Shown here in pieces: positions 34,777 to 42,189 of a stretch of DNA of 64,000 nt. The position numbers and the translations under genes are program-made. Every line of letters starts with the position of its first letter. Position 1 is the first letter of the stretch. Source of the stretch: Siderastrea siderea (taxonomy: Eukaryota > Cnidaria > Anthozoa > Scleractinia > Rhizangiidae); the NCBI GenBank assembly GCA_964030785.1, contig OZ034975.1, positions 39,498,569-39,562,568 of the forward strand, in the 5' to 3' direction. The notes below the pieces were generated by a model. That model was not told the DNA's origin. It searched no databases and saw only the letters and a list, made by a program, of their open reading frames with translations.

Positions 34777-35589
34777 TTATTGGTGTTCATGTATGAACTT
34801 TGTATGATTGCTCAATGTTTCCGATGACTTGAATTTTCTGGAACATTTTTTGCATTTTATTCTCACACCCTGGAAATAAAGTATGATTTCTTTTATGATT
34901 TCGTCATAATCGTTGCTCACTAATATTTTGTAATTGTTGTTTTCATACTCTTGCAGCATCATCTTTTGTTCTTCTGAAAGCTTTCCATAACCAGTTGGTG
35001 TTTTAAATTCAATTGCAAAACCTGAGTAATTCAAATGTAAATTCTGTATGATCAGATCAGGAGATCCCTTTTGATAACCCATGTTGTATGATTTTATTCT
35101 CATGTTACCATTAATTTGGTTTTCACCCAATGATGCGGTTAGAATTGCTTTAGGATAATTGTTTCTTATAAAGTTGACTACCTTTTCATGTAGGTCATAT
35201 TCTGTTTTGATGCTGAATGCGGGCATTTTGTATGGTTTGTTGCTGAATTCATACCGTCCTGTTTTTCTGATTGATGGTAAAACCACTTTTGTTACCCAAA
35301 GTTTGAATTCTTTAGCCTTTTCCATATTTGATCCAAATATCAGACAGAATAAGCCAGATTCATTTATATAAATTGTGTTTCCGAGGTTCCATGTTAGGGG
35401 GGGCGTTTCGTTACCCCTGGATTTAAGCTCCTTAAGTGAACATTTATCTTTAGAATCAACATGATCATTAATCGCTTTTCGTGAATTCAAATATCCCAAA
35501 ATGTCGGCAACTGTTTTACCACGGAACCATATGTCGTCATCCTTTTTGATAATATTCAGTTTTTTTCCTTCATAAGTAAAAATTTCCAT
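34777..35589 (-). CDS. BRO-N / VRR-NUC / C2H2 zinc-finger fusion protein
   Basis: This 270-residue protein joins three modules. Residues 1-113 form a Bro-N DNA-binding domain (FRGKTVADILGY, then KEFKLWVTKVVLPSIRKTG), common in baculoviruses, phages and large DNA viruses. Residues 131-232 form a VRR-NUC nuclease with the PD-(D/E)xK signature (GSPD 175-178 and E194-F-K196). The C-terminus is a C2H2 finger (C246, C249, H262, H267). VRR-NUC enzymes cut branched or flap DNA, so a role in replication or recombination of the element is likely. It lies just upstream of PolB and shares its upstream AT-box, suggesting co-regulation. The frame is intact. Confidence 0.85.
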   Translation of the reverse strand: MEIFTYEGKKLNIIKKDDDIWFRGKTVADILGYLNSRKAINDHVDSKDKCSLKELKSRGNETPPLTWNLGNTIYINESGLFCLIFGSNMEKAKEFKLWVTKVVLPSIRKTGRYEFSNKPYKMPAFSIKTEYDLHEKVVNFIRNNYPKAILTASLGENQINGNMRIKSYNMGYQKGSPDLIIQNLHLNYSGFAIEFKTPTGYGKLSEEQKMMLQEYENNNYKILVSNDYDEIIKEIILYFQGVRIKCKKCSRKFKSSETLSNHTKFIHEHQ

Positions 35590-35601
35590 ATCTTGTAATT
35601 A

Positions 35602-35614
35602 TATATAATAATAT
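35602..35614 (-). promoter_or_regulatory. Early-class AT box upstream of the BRO/VRR-NUC gene
   Basis: The same 13-mer ATATTATTATATA as before PolB occurs 12 bases upstream of the start codon at 35589. The TCTA motif of the virion genes is absent at this distance. Confidence 0.45.
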
Positions 35615-35646
35615 CTCTTTATAAGTGTCATTCACCACAACAGATG

Positions 35647-35795
35647 ATAGCCAGAAACAATGATATTTTTGGCTACCATTAGCAGCAATAACAGCATATA
35701 CTGTATCGATTGATATAATATATGTTAGATAATTATCTTTAAAACACTTTATATATCTCTTAAGTCCTTGAACGGTATCCAACTGTTAAATTCAT
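35647..35795. repeat. Duplicated copy A of the integrase 3' end
   Basis: This 149-bp block is a diverged direct copy of 36441-36587. It holds the last codons of the integrase (TGGATACCGTTCAAGGACTT on the minus strand) and the following intergenic part, but no integrase body. A small open frame here (35570-35782) is a by-product of the duplication. Confidence 0.8.
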
Positions 35796-35812
35796 TCAGT
35801 AAGATTGTAATT

Positions 35813-36112
35813 TCAACCAAATACCTTTTCATGTTCTTTACGTTCTTTATAATTCTGTATACGGGTTTTAAGAAACCCCCAAAAATTTATATCTCCAACA
35901 TCTATACCTTCCATCATTAGTTCATTACGACGCATTTTATGTTCTTCAAATATTTCAGCCCGATACATTTTATATACTTCATATATCACATTACGATACG
36001 CAAGTTTTTTATTTTTTTCGTGAACTTTAGTCCGGAGATGTTCATTCTTTCTCTCTGAATTATATTTCTTTTCACAGGCTTCGCAATACCACTGTTGTAT
36101 TTCAGTATCCAT
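35813..36112 (-). CDS. Small C2H2 zinc-finger protein
   Basis: This 99-residue protein begins with a zinc finger (C10-x2-C13-x11-H25-x5-H31, WYCEACEKKY then HLRTKVH), followed by a charged helical part. The finger resembles matrin/U1-type fingers that bind RNA or DNA. An AT-rich box precedes the start; no TCTA motif is present. The function in the element is unknown; similar short finger proteins are common in Polintons. Confidence 0.65.
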   Translation of the reverse strand: MDTEIQQWYCEACEKKYNSERKNEHLRTKVHEKNKKLAYRNVIYEVYKMYRAEIFEEHKMRRNELMMEGIDVGDINFWGFLKTRIQNYKERKEHEKVFG

Positions 36113-36163
36113 ATATATATAATCTATATATTATTTCATATTTAAATGATTGTTTAAACATGT

Positions 36164-36419
36164 TCACCACAGCAGATGGTAGCTCCAGTAATTAGCGTAT
36201 TCAGGATCCTTATATGTCAATTTACCATATTTATTCTGGATCTTGATGCTGTAAAAAATCTTCATGCATTCTATCACCGAAATGTATATCTTTACCGTTT
36301 TTGAGAGTAACAACATGTTTCTTATTTCTGCGGTTTGAATATCTCAGATCCTTAGCATTGTACAAGTTTTTGGCTCTGAATTTTAAAGTATCGAAATCGT
36401 CTCCAAACAATAGATTCAT
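36164..36419 (-). pseudogene. Small conserved protein (DUF5754-like), frameshifted
   Basis: The open part encodes 62 residues with KKHVVTLKNGKDIHFGDRMH, resembling a short family (DUF5754) seen in large DNA viruses and Polintons, in which the motif is followed by a conserved C-terminal part. Here the frame stops near 36231, but the neighbouring frame continues with a plausible C-terminal segment ending at 36164, so a one-base change has split it. The family assignment is from memory and moderate. Confidence 0.5.
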
Positions 36420-36440
36420 ATATGTATATGTTATATATTA

Positions 36441-36587
36441 ATAGCCAGAAACAATTTGGTTTTTGGCTACCAGAAGCAAATAAACAGCAGTACTGTATCA
36501 ATATATATAATATATATTAGATAATTCTCTTTAAAACATTTTATATATCCTTCAAGTCCTTGAACGGTATCCAACTGTTGAATTCAT
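36441..36587. repeat. Copy B of the duplicated integrase 3' end
   Basis: This is the partner of 35647-35795. It includes the true integrase stop and the intergenic stretch. It also holds a TCTA motif on the minus strand with the spacing of the late class, though the gene that follows (36419) is about 100 bp away. Confidence 0.8.
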
Positions 36588-38082
36588 CACTATACCCCTT
36601 CCACTTCACCAAAGCTTGCTTCTTTTTATAATTCCTCCTAATTACTTTATCAATTCTGAATACCTCTTGTTTTGCTTTTAATAATTCAGGTTCATAAAAA
36701 CTCCCTTGAATGTCTTCATTTCTCAGATCCTTTAGTTTGTATGTGACAGGAACAGTGTATTGGATTTCATCAACTGTGAAAATTTCCTCAGACCAATTTG
36801 GTGTATAGCCCTTATCAAACACATTCCGTTTATACTTACTTATTCTAACCTTATCACCTATTTTGAATTTCGGTTTAGATGATACTTGCTCCAAATTACC
36901 ATACAGATTAAAGTAAACAGTCCCTTCATTCTTCTTTTTACTGGCTTCTGTTGGTGTCATTTTGATAGAGCTATGTTTAGTGTTGTTATATTGTTTCACT
37001 AATTTGGGTAGCATGTCTAAATACTGTGTATTACCTCGAACAGTAAACTGCTTCCACATCTTGGTTTTAATTGTTCTGTTCCATCTTTCACAAACTGACG
37101 ACTTTTCCTCATTCTCAGTTGAGTACAAGGTTATTTTATTCTTATCAAGTAGTTCTTTAACATGTTTGTTGTAATACTCTTTGCCTTTGTCTGTCCATAA
37201 ATATTCCGGTTTTCTACCTTCTTTAAGGATTGTTTTTAAAGCATTCATAACGGTTTCACCCTTTTTATCTTTTAATGGAACGATCCAACCGTATTTAGAG
37301 AATACATCTAAAACCATAAGAAGATATCTGTATCCAGCGTTCCATCGACTGAACTTTTGCATCTCAACAATATCAGAGCACCATATTTCGTCAACATGAT
37401 TTACAATAACACGCCGTCGAGTAAAATTTCGTTTTATGGGTTTGTGTAATTCATCAGCTAATTCTTTTTGCCAGTTTTCTTCACTCGACGGCCTTTCCCG
37501 TTTTTTGTCTTCCTTTGTTTTACACCGAGACCTAGTTTCTGCTTCGTGTTGATTAGAAATCGTGCTGTTTGACCCCATTTTGGCATCTGGAATCATATCA
37601 AGTGACTTAACCATTTGTTTGTCACATTCACCTTTGTTTTTCCCCATATCATAACAAATATCATGATGAGCTGCTATTTCATCCACTTTATTGTAAGGTT
37701 GTACGTGCCACTTGGTGACCTCTCCAGTGTTCCTATCATACTCTAACTGTTTATCGAGAGGGTTGTATGGACCCATGAATTTATACTTTCCAGGAGTCCA
37801 TCCAGCTTTTGGTTTCGGTATTTTCCCAATTAGTTTATGTATATCAACACCAGCGCCATCCAAATCCTTTCTGTTGGTTTTATACTTTCTATTTGGTCTG
37901 ATTTTGGTTGATAATTGATCAAGAGCTTGACTTCCGACATTTTGAATCATTGGATTCAACTTATCCAGAGCATAATCGATAGCCTTTTTCTGCAGTTTTG
38001 GGTTTCTCAAGGCTTCTGATCCATAATATCTTCCCATTTCAACTGCTTTTTTTCCAAGCCAAGGAATACCGTGGTGAATCAA
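36541..38082 (-). CDS. INT: PLA2-like domain joined to chromodomain integrase
   Basis: One frame of 513 codons holds two Polinton proteins. The N-terminal part resembles the phospholipase A2 domain of parvovirus VP1 (calcium-loop GPYNPLD 104-110; catalytic HD dyad H140-D141), thought to help membrane escape. Residues 200-513 are a retroviral-type integrase with D237, D298 and E332 as the likely triad, and a C-terminal chromodomain (474-513). Between 37461 and 37578 another frame also stays open with a basic tail, suggesting the two were separate overlapping genes fused by a one-base change. No ATG opens the frame: 38082 is a TTG, and the first in-frame ATG is at 38037. It overlaps the neighbourhood of the 61-residue gene. 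Confidence 0.85.
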   Translation of the reverse strand: MIHHGIPWLGKKAVEMGRYYGSEALRNPKLQKKAIDYALDKLNPMIQNVGSQALDQLSTKIRPNRKYKTNRKDLDGAGVDIHKLIGKIPKPKAGWTPGKYKFMGPYNPLDKQLEYDRNTGEVTKWHVQPYNKVDEIAAHHDICYDMGKNKGECDKQMVKSLDMIPDAKMGSNSTISNQHEAETRSRCKTKEDKKRERPSSEENWQKELADELHKPIKRNFTRRRVIVNHVDEIWCSDIVEMQKFSRWNAGYRYLLMVLDVFSKYGWIVPLKDKKGETVMNALKTILKEGRKPEYLWTDKGKEYYNKHVKELLDKNKITLYSTENEEKSSVCERWNRTIKTKMWKQFTVRGNTQYLDMLPKLVKQYNNTKHSSIKMTPTEASKKKNEGTVYFNLYGNLEQVSSKPKFKIGDKVRISKYKRNVFDKGYTPNWSEEIFTVDEIQYTVPVTYKLKDLRNEDIQGSFYEPELLKAKQEVFRIDKVIRRNYKKKQALVKWKGYSDEFNSWIPFKDLKDI

Positions 38083-38111
38083 TAAATCAGCACCAGTCGA
38101 TGCTTCTGTAT

Positions 38112-38297
38112 CTAGTACGCCCGCCCCTTTCGACGGGCCAGCCCGTTTCCCGCCTGTTTAACGAATTTAGTCTTAGTGATTCCACATTCAGAGCATTTGC
38201 ATTTAAGCATAAGCCTCCCATTTTTAGCCTTTTCATATCTTTCACTTCCAGGTACACATTCTGTGACCTTTTTTTGTTTCACGCAATATGATTTCAT
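38112..38297 (-). CDS. Small zinc-knuckle protein (DUF5679-like)
   Basis: The 61-residue protein has a short cysteine-rich fold with C5, C14, C33, C35 and C38 and a basic end (LARRKGRAY). Similar proteins with a YCVKCKKKT-type start occur in Polintons and large DNA viruses (DUF5679); here the second cysteine of the first knuckle is glutamine, which may impair zinc binding. A late-class TCTA lies 12 bases upstream of the ATG. The end of the frame overlaps, in another frame, the start region of the PLA2 frame. Confidence 0.65.
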   Translation of the reverse strand: MKSYCVKQKKVTECVPGSERYEKAKNGRLMLKCKCSECGITKTKFVKQAGNGLARRKGRAY

Positions 38298-38308
38298 ATA
38301 TAATATGA

Positions 38309-38790
38309 TTAGATATTTTTGAAATACCGTGCTAGAAACCTCTCATTCTTCATTGTATCATATATATCAAATACCTGAAGAAGATCAAAATATGATTTCC
38401 CTTATTCATCTCATTCAAAAAATATAAACAGAAGTATCCGCATGTTGTCGTCAGTAAATTTTGTATTTGATTGTTCTGATGAAGCAATGTTAAATTCTTT
38501 TTTCTCGCGTGATTGACCATTTCTTGGAAGGGGGGCAAACCAAAACTATCAAAGTAATTGATGACGTTATCTTTGACATATGTTGACACCCAATGGCTAC
38601 CGCTCATATAACTCGGTTCAAGATTGTAAATGAATAGAGCCTGTCTATGATCGTGAGGAACATTTTAATCTCTTGACAATACATCATTAATTGGAATATT
38701 TAGATATTTACACCATTTTATTAAATCATGATTGCTTAATGGGACATTCTTATGGAATTTCGGTTTTACAATAGAATGTTTAGAAGAGGG
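38309..38790 (-). pseudogene. PRO: Adenovirus-type maturation protease, broken
   Basis: The sequence encodes a cysteine protease of the adenovirus/Ulp1 type with the histidine in GSHW, the acidic residue in YFDSFG, the oxyanion glutamine in NNQIQ and the cysteine in TTCGYFCLYFL. Such proteases trim capsid precursors. A stop codon (38665-38667) interrupts the part before the catalytic histidine, and a frameshift displaces about the last 25 codons, which end at 38309. No start codon is visible. The longest open part is 38350-38607. Either the gene is dead or the assembly has indel errors here. It overlaps the 3' end of the 286-residue gene. Confidence 0.8.
38310..38313 (-). promoter_or_regulatory. 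Late-class TCTA motif, 61-residue gene
   Basis: On the minus strand AAAAATATCTAATCATATTA leads to the ATG with 12 bases between TCTA and the start codon. It overlaps the protease stop codon. Confidence 0.5.
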
Positions 38791-39626
38791 ACGTTTTTGA
38801 ATGGTGAGTTTTTGCCTAATAGTAGACCTTTGCCCTTTTTCTGAGCTTTTTTTTTGGAGCTTTTTTTTAAAATTCCCATACCTAATGTTTGATCAGGCCA
38901 ATTTCCATAAAAAGGCGGTGTTCTATAAGTTGGGATTAACAAACCACCATCTTGATTGTTAACAGTAGTTGGTTTTGGTATAGATCTGGGTGGTCTTTGT
39001 TTAGGCTGACCCATCTGAGGGGCACCTTTACCAGTCATCTTCTTTATTGCCTCAATAGCTAAAGGGACTCCAATTGATGCAAGAAGAGTACCTAAGAAAC
39101 CACCTGTTTGTACTTTAGTCGGTTTTATATGAACACCAGAGCCTGTTTGTAGAGCATTTAATATATCCTTCTTTTGTTTGGTTGTCAAAAGATGTTTATA
39201 TGCTATCAACTGATCGATTTTATTTTGTGGTATGAGAAACCCACCGGTTTGAACACCTTTTCCGGATATCTTCTTAACAATCTGAGATGCTCCTTCACTA
39301 GCTGCTCCAGCTAAAGCCGACAATCCAAGAGTCTTAGCAATCGTTGGACCAAAAGTTCTTCCAAGCGTCAGAACTGTAGACAGAAGAGATCCACCTAATT
39401 GCTTTCGAATGTTTGTTTTAGAAAGTTTAATGTCCATTCCCTTTTTCAATTTTCTATTTTTTTCCAATCGCTTAACTATATTCTGAGGTACATACAGAGT
39501 ATCATTCCCAGATAGAGAGTCCTTCGTGAGCCTTAGAACTATTGTTTCTCTTTTATGATACGCGTTACTAAGATTCTTTTTCTGGTTTGGTGATAAACTA
39601 ACTTTAATTTCGTATAGTTGTGTCAT
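38766..39626 (-). CDS. Minor virion protein with repeated protease-like sites
   Basis: This 286-residue protein has a hydrophobic central region (LLSTVLTLGR to ALAGAAS), a basic C-terminus (KKSSKKKAQKKGKG) and a conserved end (NSPFKNVPLL). It contains two motifs matching the adenovirus protease consensus (ISGKG 120-124, MTGKG 197-201) and four QxGG motifs (76, 126, 173, 225). By position next to the protease and capsid genes it is probably an internal capsid protein, comparable in role, not provably in ancestry, to adenovirus core or membrane-lytic proteins. A TCTA motif lies 11 bases before the start codon. Confidence 0.7.
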   Translation of the reverse strand: MTQLYEIKVSLSPNQKKNLSNAYHKRETIVLRLTKDSLSGNDTLYVPQNIVKRLEKNRKLKKGMDIKLSKTNIRKQLGGSLLSTVLTLGRTFGPTIAKTLGLSALAGAASEGASQIVKKISGKGVQTGGFLIPQNKIDQLIAYKHLLTTKQKKDILNALQTGSGVHIKPTKVQTGGFLGTLLASIGVPLAIEAIKKMTGKGAPQMGQPKQRPPRSIPKPTTVNNQDGGLLIPTYRTPPFYGNWPDQTLGMGILKKSSKKKAQKKGKGLLLGKNSPFKNVPLLNILL

Positions 39627-39637
39627 ATAATATATGT

Positions 39638-39641
39638 TAGA
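39638..39641 (-). promoter_or_regulatory. Late-class TCTA motif, 286-residue gene
   Basis: The minus strand reads AAGAGAATTTATCTAACATA and then TATTAT directly before the ATG, 11 bases after TCTA. It is the clearest example of the shared element. Confidence 0.55.
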
Positions 39642-39700
39642 TAAATTCTCTTTTAAAAAACATATTCATTTAAATTTTCATCGATGTAAAGCTTATTTAT

Positions 39701-40990
39701 TTAAACTATCATCAATTCGTTTCCAACTGTCTTTACTACAACCTCACTCTCGTAAAATACGATGCTATGAGCTCGGACGTTTGCTGTCGGGGCTACATTG
39801 AGACGATAATGGAGAATCAACTGTTTAGGATCTCTCGTCACTACCTCTTTCTGATATGACAAATCGAAATACAATAATCCATACAAACTGGTGAAATTGG
39901 CTATATTCAATTGTGTCCCTGAATTGAAATCATTTTTTCTATATGCATATGACATTAAATCGTTAAATACTCTTACTTTACTATCCGCATCATATTCCAG
40001 CTCTGGGTAAAATGTATTGTTACCATACTCTAAACGACAGCTTGATAGAGAGCTATTAGCGTCAGCAGCATTCAACTTGAAAGTGTCGAATACATACGGA
40101 GACCTTTCAGCTTCATCATTATTTGGTCCGTCTGTCCGCTGGAGATATATAAAAACGTGTTTAACGTTGTCGATAGCTGGACTGATTTGAAACATATTCT
40201 GAATAGCTCTGGTATTTGCTGACTGATTGTAGAGATCTCGCATATATGTCCAGGTTGTTGGCTTAAGAAACTCTGAAACGAAATTACTATACATGCTGTC
40301 TTTTGGGATTAATCTAGGGAGCCAAAGATACAATCTCTTTACTACAACACGACCAGCGTCTGTGCCATTTGCCATGTGAATCATTTCACTGTCTTCGTTA
40401 AATGTAAGTTCAATTGTGAGCTGCATCGGGGGCAACATTTTTCTTTCTAATTCTTGGAAATAGCTGTATCTGTTTAACGGAATCATCTCGTTAATCGATT
40501 TAGCTCCTCCGCCGCCGTTATTCTGATTAGCCTGGGTTAAAATGCGACGGGCCTCGAAACCGGTGTTTGTATTTGCTGTAGTTTCGTCAGTATCAAGATA
40601 CCAGAACGAATTCTTTCCAACGGATCTACTAAAATCATCACTATATTCGAGTAAATTTTTAACATTCGTAATTCTATGTAAATTATCACTCTCGTATACT
40701 ATTTTACCAGACGATTTAATAACCATATGTTTGATCAAACTAGAAGATCCGTTTATCATGGTGATGCGATCCGCTTGAGCATATCCAGTACCATCTGCCT
40801 TTTTTTGAAGCTCTTTAGTTACTTCGAAATACCCATTGAAAAAATCGAACATTGTCGACCTATCGTTGATTGTGAATCTGTAACCTGTCTTTTTCTGGCT
40901 TTGATTGTTAGCAGGTTGCTCAATGACATTATCCAAATGGAAACGAACGTATTCATATCGTTGCAGATTTTCATTTGTTCTGAAACTCAT
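39701..40990 (-). CDS. MCP: Major capsid protein (double jelly-roll type)
   Basis: This 429-residue intact protein matches what I know of invertebrate Polinton major capsid proteins in length, order and conserved stretches (SLIKHMVIKSSGKIVYESD, PLNRYSYFQELERKMLPPM, RLYLWLPRL, RVFNDLMSYAYRKND). Such proteins form the trimeric capsomers of icosahedral particles. The start (MSFRTNENLQRYEYVRF) follows a TCTA motif by 14 bases. It is flanked by minor virion genes, as expected for a late structural block. Confidence 0.85.
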   Translation of the reverse strand: MSFRTNENLQRYEYVRFHLDNVIEQPANNQSQKKTGYRFTINDRSTMFDFFNGYFEVTKELQKKADGTGYAQADRITMINGSSSLIKHMVIKSSGKIVYESDNLHRITNVKNLLEYSDDFSRSVGKNSFWYLDTDETTANTNTGFEARRILTQANQNNGGGGAKSINEMIPLNRYSYFQELERKMLPPMQLTIELTFNEDSEMIHMANGTDAGRVVVKRLYLWLPRLIPKDSMYSNFVSEFLKPTTWTYMRDLYNQSANTRAIQNMFQISPAIDNVKHVFIYLQRTDGPNNDEAERSPYVFDTFKLNAADANSSLSSCRLEYGNNTFYPELEYDADSKVRVFNDLMSYAYRKNDFNSGTQLNIANFTSLYGLLYFDLSYQKEVVTRDPKQLILHYRLNVAPTANVRAHSIVFYESEVVVKTVGNELMIV

Positions 40991-41004
40991 TTATATGAGT
41001 AGTT

Positions 41005-41008
41005 TAGA
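41005..41008 (-). promoter_or_regulatory. Late-class TCTA motif, major capsid gene
   Basis: The minus strand reads GTGAATTTTATCTAAACTAC followed by TCATATAA and the ATG, a 14-base gap from TCTA. Confidence 0.5.
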
Positions 41009-41032
41009 TAAAATTCACTTTTTAATAACATT

Positions 41033-41401
41033 TTATCGTCTTAATCCAGTACCAGATATAAGTCTATTCAGAATTGTGTTGTAATCTTCTTGTTTTGGTT
41101 TAGTAGGTTTGGTTGGTTTCATGGTTTTATTCACTGATTGTTTAGTTGAACCATGTAATTTTCTCATAATAAGCTCTCCGCTTTTTTCAGCTGCTTTTTT
41201 TCCCAGTTTGTCTCCAGCATGTGAAATACCAGATTCAAGCGCTTTTTTGGCAAAAGGTTTTAAAACCATTTCTGGAACTTTACTTAACACCCTTCCAACT
41301 GGTTTGAAAATGTTATCAACAATGATCCCAGACCCTTTATGTTCATAAACAAATCGTCCCAGTTTTGGATGATAAATATGCTTGTATTCGTACGATGACA
41401 T
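41033..41401 (-). CDS. Small basic virion-associated protein
   Basis: The 122-residue protein has an amphipathic middle (VPEMVLKPFAKKALESGIS), a TKPTKPKQ linker and ends in LISGTGLRR. ISGTG (115-119) matches the adenovirus protease consensus, so cleavage would release a very short basic tail. Its place between the major and minor capsid genes and its TCTA promoter element suggest a structural role such as a lytic or cement peptide. I know no function for it. Confidence 0.6.
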   Translation of the reverse strand: MSSYEYKHIYHPKLGRFVYEHKGSGIIVDNIFKPVGRVLSKVPEMVLKPFAKKALESGISHAGDKLGKKAAEKSGELIMRKLHGSTKQSVNKTMKPTKPTKPKQEDYNTILNRLISGTGLRR

Positions 41402-41415
41402 ATATAAATATTAGT

Positions 41416-41419
41416 TAGA
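41416..41419 (-). promoter_or_regulatory. Late-class TCTA motif, 122-residue gene
   Basis: The minus strand reads AGAGATTAATCTAACTAATA before TTTATAT and the ATG, a 14-base gap. Confidence 0.5.
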
Positions 41420-42181
41420 TTAATCTCTCTTCTCTCTTAAAATCAAACTGAATGAAGTGTCACTATGATTAAGATCGATGATTCTCCTCTTACCATCTGT
41501 GATATAAATTCTTATTTTATTGATCGTATTTTTATTACACGGGTTGTACTGAACTCGCCGAGGCTCTTGTGTGAAACTATAACTCGGGGTGAGAGTTGAG
41601 GTACTGAAACTATATATAATATCTGACTCTTCACCATCGACAAGACTGTCACTTATCAAATCACAATGAACATTCAATATTTCTCTGTCTTGTGAGAGAT
41701 TAGGAATGTAATCTCCAACATTTACACTACTTGTTAGAATCTTTTTATTGAAACCAATAAGATCATTAAAATTACTTTGAGTAAGATCTAATCTGTAATT
41801 TGAGGCTAGTGTTATTATTGTCCTGAATACAGTATCGTTAAACTCCAGTGTGATTGGATATTGAGGGTTTGATGAGGTCCCTGTTTTTGTTTTTTCTTTG
41901 ATTAAATTGTCCAAATCAATGTAATTCCATACTCCAGGGTTGAATATAATTTCCGTCCAATTAGTACCACTATCTGTCGAATATCTTATTTTCTGATTAT
42001 CAAGTTCCCTTGTCACATTAAACCAAGTGAATGACATCGAAATGATTCGGTCTAGGCCGATTTCATATTGTCTGTTTGAATCCAGTATTATCGGATTACT
42101 GTATTTGATTGTGAAATCTGATGGTTTATTACCACTTATACCTTTGACGATATGACTGGATAATACAAGTTGTCTATTCAT
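41420..42181 (-). CDS. mCP: Minor capsid (penton-like) protein
   Basis: The 253-residue, beta-rich protein begins MNRQLVLSSHIVKGISGN and shows the pattern of Polinton minor capsid proteins (YEIGLDRIISMSFTWFNV, YIDLDNLIKEKTK, ITLEFNDTVFRTII), predicted single jelly-rolls at the five-fold vertices. It is intact. Its upstream region resembles the late class but has GCTA in place of TCTA. Confidence 0.75.
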   Translation of the reverse strand: MNRQLVLSSHIVKGISGNKPSDFTIKYSNPIILDSNRQYEIGLDRIISMSFTWFNVTRELDNQKIRYSTDSGTNWTEIIFNPGVWNYIDLDNLIKEKTKTGTSSNPQYPITLEFNDTVFRTIITLASNYRLDLTQSNFNDLIGFNKKILTSSVNVGDYIPNLSQDREILNVHCDLISDSLVDGEESDIIYSFSTSTLTPSYSFTQEPRRVQYNPCNKNTINKIRIYITDGKRRIIDLNHSDTSFSLILREKRD

Positions 42182-42189
42182 TTATATGA

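Noticed and set aside
35570..35782. 70-residue open frame upstream of the BRO/VRR-NUC gene as a gene
   Set aside because: It is read through the duplicated integrase end and the neighbouring intergenic part, with no domain.
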